DNA of 64,000 bases from Anodontia alba (GCA_964016985.1 OZ024823.1:136110112-136174111); one strand, 5' to 3'. Shown: positions 10,845-22,653, counted from the first letter of the stretch. The notes: a model not told the origin generated them from the letters alone. Made by a program: numbers and translations.

Positions 10845-10975
10845 CAGTGGCTCGAACATCTTTGGGACCATGGAAATTGGTTCTAGATATTGGTAGTTTG
10901 GGCCACTGAGGGTTAATCATAGCACCAGGTTAGGAGGCAAATGGGGACAATTTAGGTATGTCTGTTCGATCTTCT
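10845..10975 (+). mobile_element. Family K element (copy 1)
   Basis: CAGTGGCTCGAACATCTTTG and the near-complement ..GGCCACTGAG form short inverted ends. The following AATCATAGC..GGGGACAATTTAGG is shared with copy 2 at 32285. Confidence 0.65.
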
Positions 10976-11218
10976 GTAGAATAATGGTATGTTGCGTGCA
11001 CGCATTAGAGCCGTCTGAATTTGGCGATTCTACCGAGTACATATTACATACATTTGCATGATAAAATAAGAAAATTTACCTAAAATTTACTTAAAATTTA
11101 CCTAAATATCTGTTTTCTTGAGCTATCAGAAGAATTTCTCAGAGAGTATGAAACGAGTTCGAGTCAGCCACTGTAAACGCGCCATCCATGTTCGAGTCAT
11201 TGAAGTTTTACTGAATTA

Positions 11219-11487
11219 TCATGAAAACATACCTATATAATTTTGACCTCCTTAAACCCCACTTTTATTTAATAAAACTGGGGTTTACAGGGGTATAAAT
11301 TATTTTTCTTATTTCTGCTCAAAAACATAGATTATGGGTACTCGTTTGATCCGCCTCGCCGAGGCGGTTCTAACGTGTACCCACAATCTATGTTTTGAGC
11401 AGAAATATGAAAAATATCAGAGTTTTTTTTTTATCTGAAAATTTTCAGTTTTTGGACGCGTAATTTAATAGGCGTATTTTCGTAATG
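11219..11487 (+). mobile_element. Family H MITE (copy 1)
   Basis: Full length. Left b-arm (ACCTATATAATTTTGACC, then the CCCCAC..ACTGGGGTTTACAGGGG fold), central palindrome, and right a-arm ending GGCGTATTTTCGTAATG. Confidence 0.9.
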
Positions 11488-11551
11488 TACACAGAATGAT
11501 GACACAGCTTAGCTTGTATAACCGTACACAGTCTGGTAATCGGCTAACACA

Positions 11552-11620
11552 TACTGTCACAACAACCTCGTTTCGAGGTCGTCTCGACGACGTCGAAACG
11601 ATGTTGTTGTTACGTTGAAT
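11552..11620. repeat. Family E-like 11-mer fold-back (copy 4)
   Basis: Four consecutive 11 bp modules start at 11565, 11576, 11587 and 11598 (ACCTCGTTTCG, AGGTCGTCTCG, ACGACGTCGAA, ACGATGTTGTT). They form a hairpin with AACAAC/GTTGTTG ends. Confidence 0.65.
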
Positions 11621-11787
11621 TTATGAATTACTGCATTAGGCTTCCGTTTTAACAGTATAATTGGATACTGTAGAATGTATTGGTTCAGTTGATGTGGTAG
11701 TGATATGCAAGATGGTCGAAATTGTGCATTTCACAATAACTCAAGAGCATTTTTTTCTCTTTACCACGGCTCTGAATTAAAAGTACT

Positions 11788-11935
11788 TAAACGTTACTTG
11801 GTAAGTTTGCTTTCCGTAATCTCAAGCAGCTATTCATTGCTACAACTTTGTCCATTATTTATTGCCACCCACAAACTTTTCTAAAGACAACTGTTTGATG
11901 GAGGCCAATGGATCTTGTCAAACGGTCGTAGCAGT
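11788..11935 (+). repeat. Family L repeat (copy 2)
   Basis: Diverged direct repeat of 10705-10840; ordered matches include GTTACTTGGTAAGTTTG and CAACTTTGTCC. Confidence 0.6.
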
Positions 11936-12409
11936 ATCAACGACTTACTTTCATATCAAAGAAAAACAAGCAGAAAATCAATAGGAATCCGTTTGAAGTT
12001 TAGAAGTTATACAGAAGGCCATTAAGTGTTTACGTCAAGATCAAATACATAGGTATTAAGAAGTTAAAAACTTTAACCCTTTAAGGAAATGTGTATATCC
12101 GATGGGCAGACATGTGGAACTATCAGTACCAGCGTGATTTACTAACTGCGTAAAAATGACGAAGGAGTAACCACACTTCTGCTGATAAACGTTCGAACTA
12201 TTCGATGTTTTTTTTCTGTCTCGCCTTCCAAAATTTTGCAAAAAGGTAAAGGCAAGACACAGGATTATTTCAATAAACTTTAGTACTCATGTCGATACAA
12301 TTATTCCACTCAGCCGCGCCTATACTACTCGCAGGTTTTTAATTATCCGAGAAAAAACAGTAACTATGCAACATGAGTTTGATAATGACAATGGACAAAT
12401 GATAATATA
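11936..12409. other. Non-repeat stretch
   Basis: Nothing supported. AACCCTTTAAGG at 12074 is a lone half-end like those of the TTAA families. Confidence 0.4.
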
Positions 12410-12740
12410 CAGTTGAACCTCGTTATCTCGAACTCGCTTATTTCGAATTACCGCTTATCTCGAAGTGAAAATCTGGTCCCTGTTATAACATGAAACTATG
12501 ACAACAGGTAACAAAATAATGTGGAAAAGAGGAGAAATTGCTCCTGAGGAGCAATTTCTCCTTTTTTCAACATTATTTTATATATAAATTTCTAACTTCA
12601 GGAGTCAAATTACATATTCATTTGTTAAATGTGGTTGTTCAATTTATTGTGTTCCTCACTCTGTCAACTCTGATATGTCGAAGTACGGATATATCGAATG
12701 TTTCAGTGAGTCTCTTGGAATTCGAGATGAGTTTCGACTG
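12410..12740 (+). mobile_element. Family P MITE (copy 2)
   Basis: 331 bp, the same length as copy 1. Left end CAGTTGAACCTCGTTATCTC, preceded by TA; right end ..TTTCGACTG. Central palindrome GGAGAAATTGCTCCTGAGGA and onward. Confidence 0.85.
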
Positions 12741-12764
12741 CATTTGTATAAACCCCGCAATGCC

Positions 12765-12870
12765 GAAACGTGCCCTCTGGGTATTTTACGGGCAGCGAAG
12801 CACCAGATCAGACTACTCAGGGCCTTCGTTGTCCGCGTACAGACTCAATAGGTTTTGTAGAAAGTAATGA
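12765..12870. repeat. Decayed F/J-type fragment
   Basis: GGGCAGCGAAGCACCAGATC, GGGCCTTCGTTGTCCGCGTA and AGGTTTTGTAG match F and J pieces at low identity. Confidence 0.4.
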
Positions 12871-13082
12871 TGTACAACAAACTCCCAGATCTGACTCTAT
12901 AGCTTAACAAGCTGACCTTGAAGCTGACTGACCACATATGTGACGAAGACCCTTGCTCATGGCACATCTCTTATCTGTCTGCTGACTACTTCTTTGGGAT
13001 ATTAATCTCTGCACGTGACACTGAATTGAAGCCTTAGCAGTGTTGTTACGGAACATCGCAGATGTACCATTTTACTGCTAAC

Positions 13083-13359
13083 CATATCGAAAACATGTCT
13101 ATATAACTTCGACCCCCATAAACCCTCTTTTATAGGGTCAAACTGGGGCTTACAGGGGTATATATTGTTTTTCTTATTTTTGCTCGAAAACATAGATTGT
13201 GGGTACTCGTTAGAACCGCCTCAGCGAGGCGGTTCTAACGTGTATCCACAATATGTTTTAAGCAGAAATATGAAAAAAAAATAGAAGTTTTGTCTGAAAA
13301 TTTTCATTTTTTTGGTGGAATAATTTTCAGTACATTTGAACAGGTTTGTTTTCGTAATG
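13083..13359 (+). mobile_element. Family H MITE (copy 2)
   Basis: b-arm left, palindrome at about 13195-13262 with core GAACCGCCTCAGCGAGGCGG, and a-arm right ending TGTTTTCGTAATG. Confidence 0.88.
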
Positions 13360-13913
13360 AATGCTGGCGACACAGTATCACCACGATATTATCAACAGTC
13401 TAAAATCTTTTTTAAAAAAGAGAATCTTTAAGTATATGGATGTACTGTATGGTCTTTGAAAGGTCTTTTTGTTCTGCTATATGCGAGTTGATAGTTAATC
13501 ATATAGACATAGTTTGTGGTGAATACATTTCGCAAGCCTTTGCTGCCACTGGTGTACTATCTGACCGTTTACGGTGCATGAATCTGGACGCTTGAAAAGT
13601 TAAGATTTCAATTTTTACATAGCATGGCATGTCAAAACCTGAAAATTTATCTAACAAATGAAATGTATACGAAATTTATCAAACCGTGAAGCATATATTG
13701 TAGGCTGAAGTCAAAAGATGTTGCTGTGATCAACATTCCCACCTCCAGGAGGAAACCGGTTGCAAGTACTACAACCCGGACAGTTGTCAAGAAGTAATAC
13801 TATGCTTCGGGGAATCAAAAACATTATATTTTATGGTGTTGCCAAAACTTTGGAAAGCTCTTACCTTTCCTTTTGGTAGTATCTAATACTCAGGTTGGTA
13901 CCTAAATATAAAC
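13360..13913. other. Non-repeat stretch
   Basis: Nothing supported. Confidence 0.5.
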
Positions 13914-14198
13914 CATTACGAAAACACGCCTATTCAAATGTACTGAAAATTTTACCCCCAAAAAATGAAAATCTTCGGAGAAAAAAAAAAAAAAACTGAT
14001 ATTTTTCATATTTCCGCTCAAAACATAGATTGTGGGTACTCGTTAGAACCGCCTTGCCGAGCGGTTCTAACGAGTAACCACAATCTATGTTTTGAGCAGA
14101 AATAAGAAAAATAATGAATACCCCTGTAAATCCCAGTTTTACTATATAAAAGTGGGGTTCAAGGGGGTCAAAATTTATATAGGCGTGTTTTCGTGATG
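13914..14198 (-). mobile_element. Family H MITE (copy 3)
   Basis: Reverse orientation: a-arm left (CATTACGAAAACACGCC), palindrome, b-arm right ending GGCGTGTTTTCGTGATG. A 91-codon minus-strand frame across it comes from the repeat. Confidence 0.9.
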
Positions 14199-14621
14199 CA
14201 TACAAAAAATGGGCATTACGATTTAAATCAGTTGTGTACCGGTTGTTGATTATTTATTTCCATTTTTTTTTTATAGAAGAAACTTCATGTCTTTTACTGG
14301 AGAAGAGCAATCGATATTGTTGAAGCTTTTAATTTAAATTCCAGGCATTTAGACATTTTCCTTATCATTGATATATTGTGAACTAATCCCTAATAATCAT
14401 GATAATATATATTCTCAATCCTTCACAGACTTTCCGGATAGATAATTGTACATAAATGGGTTATGCTAAATGTGGAGTTTCTGATCAAACTACATACTCT
14501 TTAACTTGTGTCAGAAGGCGTAGATATATTCAAAACCATATACATGTACGTCTACTTTTTAAGGGGTTGCATTTCCTAGTGCTGTTACAAAGATCTAAAG
14601 AAGTCAGAAAAAAAATCTCAT
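14199..14621. other. Non-repeat stretch
   Basis: AT-rich; nothing supported. Confidence 0.5.
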
Positions 14622-15018
14622 ATCACGAAAACACGCCTATATAATATTGACCCCCTTAAATCCCACTTTTATATAATAAAACTGGGGTTTACTGGGGTAT
14701 ACATTATTTTTCTTATTTCTGCTCAAAACATAGATTGTGGTTACTCGTTAGAACCGCCTCGGCAAGGCGGTTCTAACGAGTACCCACAATCTATGTTTTG
14801 AGCGGAAATATGAAAAATATCAGTTTTTTTTTCTCCGAAGATTTTTCATTTTTTGGGGGTAAAATTTTCAGTACATTCAGTACAGGCGGTTCAAACGAGT
14901 ACCCACAATCTATGTTTTGAGCAGAAATAAAAAAAATATCAGAGTTTTTTTATCTGAAAATTTTCAGTTTTTGGGCGTGAAATTTTCTACATACTTGAAT
15001 AGGCGTGTTTTCGTAATG
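14622..15018 (+). mobile_element. Family H MITE (copy 4) with duplicated right half
   Basis: After a normal left arm and palindrome, the right a-arm reaches about 14882. The sequence then returns to AGGCGGTTCAAACGAGTACC inside a second right half-palindrome and runs to a second complete a-arm ending at 15018. This is either a partial second insertion or template switching. Confidence 0.85.
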
Positions 15019-15808
15019 ATAAATCTCATAAATCAGTAACGCGCATTACTAACTATCTATTTGCCATTTATTAAATAACTACTTTAGAAATTAGGGAAAT
15101 CAGAGCATGGTTACTGTGATGAAAACGGAGAGTTTCTTCGCATCTTAAAGATAATAAACTGTTTTAACAAGACAGAAAGTTCACCTTTTCCACTGCATTG
15201 TAATTTCTACATAGAATATTTATAAAGATTATTGCAGCTATGCATAAAGTTAAGATTTTGGAATGTTGTTTATTCTAATTCCAATTTGATACACACCTCC
15301 CTGAGAACTGATACACAAAGGGATACTAGCAGGTTTTATCGAGGTAGTGGCACAGATTACGAAGTTTATTATGTCATTTATTGTCTATAGGTTTATGAAT
15401 TATTGTCTTAACACTATCAGTCGAAGAGAATTCTCTTTAAATCATTTTAAACAATAGGGGTTCTCTTGTTTATTTGAGAATAGAGTTTATCAATTTTTGT
15501 GTTTAATGTCTGATTTAGACCCAGCAGAGAAATAGGTGGGTTTAGATAACATGACAATGATGAACTCAAATGATTTGCATTGGGTAATATGATGCGTTTG
15601 ATAGAACTTACTGACATGATATAGAAACTCAATAATAAGGTTAGTGCGAAGCTCGCTAAAGGTATTTTCCCAGCAAGTAAATGTTAAAAGCATTTCATTA
15701 GATAGTCTATGTATTGTGCATCGTATGTTCCCCGATAATATATAGTGAAAATAGGCCTGTGTAGGGATCGCCATTGTTAGCGAGGTTTATCTTATCATTG
15801 TCCATCCC

Positions 15809-15810
<2 letters not shown>
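15019..15810. other. Non-repeat stretch
   Basis: AT-rich, with overlapping short minus-strand frames (up to 94 codons) that resemble nothing known. Confidence 0.45.

Positions 15811-15864
<54 letters not shown>
15811..15864. repeat. (CA)n microsatellite
   Basis: About 27 uninterrupted units. Confidence 0.97.
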
Positions 15865-15866
<2 letters not shown>

Positions 15867-16293
15867 CATGTTTCTGTTCTGTGGTAGTTTGCCTTTTCAC
15901 TGACTGGCCTATATTATATCTATATTTTAGTGTTCTATATTTTCTTACAATAGTCAATGTTTAGCAAATTCTTGGCATATTAAGTTAATTGAAATTTTAT
16001 GCATTTTCTGTTGCTCTGCCAGAGCACGAGATTTTCACGTGTTGATTCTACATCTCCGATAAGGTTTATCGTTTACAAAGTGAAAATTACGTTCAATAAA
16101 ATTGCACAAATAATGCTAATTATTTTTTATTACAGATGTAGATACTGAAGCCGCGCAATGCAAAACCGTGCTTTATAGCAAATACCATCTGAGCTCTCTG
16201 AAGATATAGAGACGCTGCAGCGTAAAGAGGACTGTATAAGCTTACTTGTTTCGCAACTTTTATAAGGGAGACACCATTTGTGGTTTCATGTAT
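15865..16293. other. Non-repeat stretch
   Basis: Nothing supported. Confidence 0.5.
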
Positions 16294-16567
16294 CATCACG
16301 AAAACATGCCTATATAATGATGACTCCCCACTTTTATATTATAAAACTGGGGTTTACAGGGTAAACATTATTTTTTCTTATTTCTGCTCAAAGACATAGA
16401 TTGTGGGTATTCGTTAGAACCGCCTCGGCGAGGCGGTTCTAACGATTACCCACAATCTATGTTTTGAGCAGAAATATGCAAAAAATATCAGAATTCTTTT
16501 ATCTGAACATTTTCAGTTTTTAGAGGTGAAATTTTCTATATATTTGAATAGGCGTGTTTTTGTAATG
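16294..16567 (+). mobile_element. Family H MITE (copy 5)
   Basis: Full length, b-arm left with a small deletion in the GACCCCCTTAAA tract. The stem carries TATTCG on the left but GATTAC on the right, so it is not perfectly symmetric. Confidence 0.88.
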
Positions 16568-16700
16568 GCCTCCTGAAAAGGCGTGTACTCTAAAATGAAA
16601 GCATTCCCTACCAACAAGGAGGGATCTTCTCTAAAAGGAAGCATATTCTTTCCTTTCAGAGTAAACTATTACAGAAGAGATGCAAACGAACTGTTGCAGA
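16568..16700. mobile_element. Family C fold-back (copy 4, diverged)
   Basis: GTGTACTCTAAAATGAAAGC and ATTCTTTCCTTTCAGAGTA arms with AGGGATCTTCTCTAAAAGG between. It adjoins the end of H copy 5 directly. Confidence 0.6.
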
Positions 16701-17495
16701 ATTACAATCATGATTTGTTTGTTTGTGTATAATTAAGTCGGATTAACGAATAGTTGTCTTTTGATCATAACCTGTATGTATCCTGCTAATCTGAACAGGG
16801 TCTACGCTGTCACTCATCCAGCAGGTTTGGGACAAACTGTAAGTTTGTAAAACTGACCAGTTCGAATTGTATGGTAATGTACTAAGGTGTCACAATAGTT
16901 ATGGTAAATGCGGTATAGATACGAACAGTAAAGATCTGGATCTAGCAGAGCCAAGAGTCTGATCTAGGCCCACATCCAATAGTTCAGAAGGTGCATTTCT
17001 TTCTGGTAGCAGATTTTATACGCGGCGTTTGCTAAACTAGAATAATTTGTTTACAAAATGATAAAATTCCTGTAAGCAGATGCATTTCAAATTTACTTTA
17101 GGCACAATGCGCGAAAAGGGCTCTTTGAGCGACAGCTTATTTCCAACCATACACTATAATCAGGCATCAACTCCACCGAAATCACTAACTTAAACTCAGT
17201 AGTAATTTATCTACATAATAAGATATGTAAGTAGAAAAGATAGATTCAGAGATGGCGTATGTGTTGGTGGACCGTTTTCAATTCCGTAGAACAACCAGGG
17301 TTATGTTGTTCACAGCATTGTTAGCTTAACGAGCTCGTTAGTGGTCAAAATGTTAACTGTTCTACTAAGTACAATATCAAATTCACAAGTATTTTTTGCC
17401 TAAAAAAATGTGAGTAGCCCATATTTTTTTCAGCAAAAATATAAGCGTATATGCCAATGATCAAAGTTTTAACGATATGTTGATAAACGACATCG
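16701..17495. other. Mostly non-repeat; decayed A fragment
   Basis: CTGAACAGGGTCTACGCTGT near 16790 and GATCTGGATC..GATCTAGGCC near 16935 are A-type remnants. Otherwise nothing supported. Confidence 0.4.
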
Positions 17496-17774
17496 CATTA
17501 TGAAAACACGCCTATTCAAATATATAGAAAATATTACCTCCAAAAACTGAAAATTCTCAGATAAAAAAGTCTGATATTTTTCATATTTCTGCTCAAAACA
17601 TAGATTGTGGGTACTCGTTAGAACCGCCTCGGCGAGGCGGTTCTAACGAGTACCCACAATCTATGTTTTTGAGCAGAAATAAGAAAAATATTGTATACCC
17701 CTGTAAACCCCAGTTTTACTATATAAAAGTGGGGTTTAAGGGGGTCAAAATTATATAGGCATGTTTTCGTGATG
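17496..17774 (-). mobile_element. Family H MITE (copy 6)
   Basis: Reverse orientation, full length, with a perfect core TTAGAACCGCCTCGGCGAGG and onward and ends CATTATGAAAACACGCC / CGTGATG. Confidence 0.92.
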
Positions 17775-17879
17775 GTTAGTTTTGAACAATTGAGCCGAGC
17801 ATGTAATTGTACCGCTGGTATATTTGTAAGACGAGGGGTATATAATTTTCGTCCGTTTGTTTCTTCCGTTGCGTTAAAC

Positions 17880-18590
17880 CGCTGTCAAATTATCCAAACC
17901 GACCAGTGGCCGATGGTCTTGAAAGCAGCTCAGGCAATTGCGGTGCGACAGTCGACCTAATTTCTGACCGACTTTAGCTGTTTTCTCGTCGGCCGATCTT
18001 TTTTTTTTTTTTTTTTCTTATTAGTTTCAAATTATCATTTTGTCTTTGGTCGGTCGATGATTTCGGGAATTTGGGGATCGGAACAGCGTCGGGTGACTGT
18101 CTGCCGATTGTCGACCGACAATCTATTCGACTTCACATGCGTCTATGGCACTCCAAATCTGTTGACAGACGGCCGGACATCGGGCGATAAACAAGCGACA
18201 GTCACCAGACTGGTCGGCCGATACTTTTGGTTGACCGATCGTCGGCTGATAGTCACCTGACTGTGAGGCTCCGGATGGTGCATCAGCAGCATGAAATGCT
18301 GCTTCTCGCCCTTACGCGAAAGAAAACATCATCTGGTCAATCGACAGTTGCGGGCATGTCGCCCGATCGTCGCCTGATTCATGCTTGTTTCCCGACAAAA
18401 ACAAAAAGTCTGTCGCAGATCGGCCGCTGATCGTGCAACGGTCGGCTTAATTTAAGGCGTTGATGCCGCCAAAGGCTATCGGCGAGGTAGATTTTTAATG
18501 TGAAAACTCCAGTCGGCTGATCAAAAGGTTTTTATTGACCGATCAACATTAAAATATCGTGTTGGCCGACCATCAGTTTTGTTTTAATGC
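17880..18590. repeat. CpG-rich island of 11 bp phased CGGCCGAT-like modules
   Basis: GC- and CpG-richer than its surroundings and dense in variants of GTCGACCGAC, TCGGCCGAT and GACCGATC. Consecutive 11-mers are visible: GTCGGGTGACT at 18088, GTCTGCCGATT at 18099, GTCGACCGACA at 18110; and GGTTGACCGAT at 18229, CGTCGGCTGAT at 18240, AGTCACCTGAC at 18251. Both strand orientations occur, so much of it can fold. Short open frames here are not convincing genes. Confidence 0.65.
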
Positions 18591-18726
18591 AACAAAAGCA
18601 TTAGTAGATATCTACTTCAATTCTTTAAGACCTTACATTATCAAGATCTGTTGATAGATTCAATTTATGCTTAGATACGCACTATACGAGTATGTAGTTC
18701 TCCATAATGGTAGGTCAAGGATATAA

Positions 18727-18966
18727 CGAGGTTGAGCGCAAGACTGACGTAAGTCAGATGGTTGTTTTTCCCCAAACTTAATCTCCTCACCATGAAGGCG
18801 TTATGAAGATTACAACATTTCTTTCTGTAAACAATGAAAATTTAGGTGCCATTGCTCGCATGAGCAATGGCACCTAAATTTGCATTGTTTACAAAGGGGT
18901 CCAAGTTGCCCCTAAAAAAGGGTTTCAAAATATGTTTGAGTTACCATAGTCTTGCGCTCAACCCTC
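18727..18966. mobile_element. MITE with GAGGTTGAGCGCAAGACT ends
   Basis: 240 bp element with inverted ends CGAGGTTGAGCGCAAGACT and the near-exact complement ending CTTGCGCTCAACCCTCG. The internal palindrome is TAGGTGCCATTGCTCGCATG and its complement. Only one copy is seen. Confidence 0.85.
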
Positions 18967-19658
18967 GATAAGGGAAAGACTGACACTGTTAGTGATGGTG
19001 CCGGCCGGGGGTATACGTAACACACTTGTCACTTTGCTTAGTTTAGTCTGTGAAGCTCAGATATTGTGTGTACGAAGAGTGCGTGTACGCACAGTCTGGT
19101 TTTATCCAAGATATTCACATACGGAAATATTCAGTTCTGTCCGTTTATCTGATTTGCTTGTGCATTGAAAGGTCTAAGATTACTTACAGCATATTGAAAT
19201 AAATTGCTGTCTTAAGCCAATTATGTTTCGTTCTGTTTCTTTCATGTTATTAGTATTCTCCAAATATGAACAGATTCTGCAATTATTCAAGGTAATCTAG
19301 GAGTACCGAAGTAACCTTTCGTCTGAAAATAACAGTTCATACTTAATTTCATTAATTATGGTCTCATTTTAAGGTAAGATCGCAACAAAATACCACTTTA
19401 CAGGATTTACTGCGCCAAATTATACCTTTGTATTTAGTTTATCAGTGATAAAAGACAAATATTATCTCTACACGGTTTTATTGACCAATCAATCTCTATT
19501 GAACAGAAGATAAATACACTTCAAAGTGAAAATGGCATAGAATATATCACATTTTATTTCTATAATATTTCAGCGTCATGCTTTCAGATAACTGCAATTG
19601 AAATTGCGTGTGCTACAGAGGCAATTTACTATGAGCAAAGCAAAAAAGGACCTGATTG
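18967..19658. other. Non-repeat stretch
   Basis: Nothing supported. Confidence 0.5.
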
Positions 19659-19939
19659 CATTACGAAAACACGCCTATTCAAATATATTGAAAACTTTAC
19701 AACCAAAGAAAAGGAAAATTTTCAGATAAAAAATTCTGATATTTTTCATAATTCTGCTCAAAACATAGATTTTGGGTACTCGTTAGAGCCGCCTCGCCGA
19801 GGCGGTTCTAACGAGTACCCACAATCTATGTTTTTGAGCAGAAATAAGAAAAATAATGTATACCCCTGTAAACCCCACTTTTACTATATAAGAGTGGGGT
19901 TGAAGGGGGTCAAAATTATATAGGCATGTTTTCGTAATG
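19659..19939 (-). mobile_element. Family H MITE (copy 7)
   Basis: a-arm left, b-arm right, full length, ends CATTACG/CGTAATG. Confidence 0.92.
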
Positions 19940-19984
19940 GTATATAATTGATGCATGGTGTAAAACGCTCCTTATAGTAAATGT

Positions 19985-20110
19985 GAACAGCGAAGGCCAG
20001 GAGTGGGATGCGCACCCGTTACGCGACAGTCTGCTCAGAGCCCCGTCTGTTCAAAAAAAAAAAATTGGGAACAGCACAGCGCAGATCCAGAACAGGTTGT
20101 GCAAAAGAGT
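19985..20110. repeat. Decayed F-type fragment
   Basis: GTGAACAGCGAAGGCC, GCGCACCCGTTACGCGAC and GTCTGCTCAGAGCC match F core pieces weakly. Confidence 0.35.
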
Positions 20111-20416
20111 AGGCTAATCGGGAACACCGTTGGCCGTATATGGCAATGGGAATATGTACTGGCTGTTTAACTCCGTGATTTTGATTGGTATATTTTAGTT
20201 AATCACGTGTAAGCAATGTTTCTCATGCGAATGGTTAGGAAAATGATATGTCATTTATTTATTTCTTAGCGCGAACAAGTGCGCATTCTTTATCATGTCA
20301 CTTGTTTTCCTTCTCATTGGAGACTGTACTAACAGGAAACAGTTTGCTTGCTCTGCAATGTACTGTCAGAGAACATCATGTTTCATGCGGAAACTAGAAT
20401 CGGCAAATGCACTACC
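20111..20416. other. Non-repeat stretch
   Basis: Nothing supported. The 100-codon plus frame from 20295 runs into H copy 8, and its second half is H translation. Confidence 0.4.
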
Positions 20417-20695
20417 CATCATGAAAACATGCCTATATACTTTTGACCCCCTTAAACCCCACTTTTATGTAGTAAAACTGGGGTTAACAGGGATATATGT
20501 TATTTTTCTTATTTCTGCTCAAAACATAGATTGTGGATACTCGTTAGAACCGCCTCGACGAGACGGTTCTAACGAGTACCCACAATCTATGTTTTGAGCA
20601 GAAATATGAAAAAATATCAGTACTTTTTATCTGAAAATTTTCATTTTTTAGTGGTAAAATTTTTAGTATATTTGAATAGGCGTGTTTTCGTTATG
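20417..20695 (+). mobile_element. Family H MITE (copy 8)
   Basis: b-arm left, full length. The core reads GAACCGCCTCGACGAGACGG, with one unpaired change in the right arm. Confidence 0.9.
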
Positions 20696-21186
20696 CTTCA
20701 AGTCCAGCAAATACACGTTAGTAACACAGTATGCGAATATCTCTTCGTTTACACTGGTATAACCAGCTTTGACCAAACACACTGTTGTGTCTTTTTTCGT
20801 CTATTTGAGAACGTTTTAATCAAAATTCGAAGAAACACAAATGAATAAAACATGGTGGTGGATGTGTGCGGGTTGGGTTGGGGTGGTGATAATTATGTTA
20901 TTTCAAAAAGTGCATCAAAGTAAAAAACAAAAAAAAAAAGTACACACTTTTGGCATTGCTCCCAACATATCGGCACTTATTAAGTTTTAAGCTGGTTTGA
21001 TGTATAATTCCATATTTGCACAATTAACAAATTTAATTATCCAATTAAACGTAGCACGGAGTCGCTAAGTATTCACCTCTGGCGCGGTACCGTCTTATCA
21101 CTGGTGCATTATTATTGACCGGCGCCGGTCCCTTAATATAGCTTTGGATTTTTACATATTGGAGCGTGTTCGATTAGCTCACTAAG
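20696..21186. other. Non-repeat stretch
   Basis: Nothing supported. Confidence 0.5.
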
Positions 21187-21247
21187 GACTTTTTTATATT
21201 TGCCGGGATCGTCGGTTTGTGACGATCCCGGTAAATATAAAAAATCT
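21187..21247. repeat. Isolated hairpin
   Basis: TTTTTTATATTTGCCGGGAT..CGTC and its complement around GGTTTGT. No second copy seen. Confidence 0.75.
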
Positions 21248-21332
21248 TGTTACAAACTGTGTTTTAAACAGGTTAATGTCTATTTTATTTTCATTTCAAT
21301 CAGGAAATTTCATAAAGCTTAATAAAACAAAC

Positions 21333-21533
21333 ATTAACTCTTTCGGTGCCAAATTTCAGACGACATTGTCGTCTGCTTTTCCTTTTTATCAAACTATTGC
21401 TTGAAAAGAAGTTTATATGTAAAGTTGAAAGACTTAATGTCAAACAGCGTAGATCCAGATGAGACGGCTCATATCTGGATCTATGCTGTTTGCAAAAGCC
21501 TCTTATTGTCGCCTGTGGCAGTTAAAGTTAAAG
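21333..21533. mobile_element. TTAA-ended element with an A hairpin, diverged
   Basis: Possible ends TTAACTCTTTCGGTGCCA and ..GGCAGTTAAAGTTAA surround an A-type hairpin at about 21442-21494 (CAAACAGCGTAGATCC). Size and layout match family B. Confidence 0.5.
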
Positions 21534-21659
21534 AATCACATTATTGTTCGATTTTACCTGTAACATTGAAAATTTATTAAACTTTATCCCATATCTTTAT
21601 GTAATGAACAAAATTTGCGCCGGTATTTAGACGTTTACGTCTAAATATTTTGTTTTGTT

Positions 21660-21842
21660 TTAACCTTTAATACTCTCTGAACTAATTCAGCAGACGCCAA
21701 ATTGATGATATTTGTCTTTTCCCTCAGAGTTCTTAGGAGACAATTTGCATTAAATGTCAAGTCCTATTTTCTGGAATAATAAGAAAAAAATATTTCAAAA
21801 TGTTGTCTGCTGCAAAAATACCCAGCATGCTAAGCGTTTAAC
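21660..21842. mobile_element. Family G MITE (copy 3)
   Basis: Left TAACCTTTAATACTCTCTG..CAGCAGACG; right GTCTGCTGC..CCCAGCATGCTAAGCG, ending TTTAAC. The left half of the central inverted repeat is deleted. Confidence 0.8.
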
Positions 21843-22567
21843 AGTAATACGATTTGTTTTACTTATAATTGATTTTAGTCTTTGATCTAAATCATATTTT
21901 AACACCATCTGTAATCCTTTCTTGCTTCCGTCGCAAGTGTTTGTTCTGACGTGCTAAATTCAAACACTTATATTCTGGGTTTTAATCCGGGGACTTAAAC
22001 ATGTGTTATAATATGTTTAAAGTATGTGTTATAATACACTGTTTTCTCTCCTGAGGTGTTTCATGTTCTATTATATTTCATCACTTACGATAGGTTACAC
22101 CTAATCTGGCTTTTTGTCGTGGAATTACTCTTTGATCTTTGTACGGCACTGGAAAATTATTTCCTGCAGGATTTGTCCTGCAGGACTGGGTATAAGTGTT
22201 GATGTAACTATTGCCAACGACCGGGCGGTTTCAGCACGTATGAAATCATACTTCATGTTTCTATTGCATGAGCGAAGTCATGACAACAAAATGTGTTTGG
22301 GGGGAGAGGAGAGGGGTGAGGGGGCGAGGGAACGCGCAGTCTGATGAAAACGTTCGCTGTCCACATACAATCTTCCTTTACAACAGAATCCATCGTATTT
22401 AGCTATAATGAGGCAGTTTAATTCCTTAACAAACTTGGCCGTCAGATTTTAACAAGTCTATTTTTTTACCGTTATGTTGATTAGTGCATTTGATGAGTAA
22501 CAAACGGTGAGCAGAATGAGAGGATAGCAATTTGATCTGAGCCTTTGCTGTTTACTTATACGGTAGT
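21843..22567. other. Mostly non-repeat
   Basis: A short palindrome, CCTGCAGGATTTGTCCTGCAGG, lies at 22164. A purine-rich GGGGAGAGGAG tract occurs near 22300, followed by an F-like CGCGCAGTCTGATG. No gene seen. Confidence 0.4.
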
Positions 22568-22608
22568 TCCCCCCCCCCCCCCACCCCCACGCCCACGCCC
22601 CCGCCCCG

Positions 22609-22651
<43 letters not shown>
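22568..22651. repeat. Poly-C / (CA)n low-complexity tract
   Basis: A C-run with CCCACGCC units followed by about 20 CA units. Confidence 0.95.
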
Positions 22652-22653
<2 letters not shown>

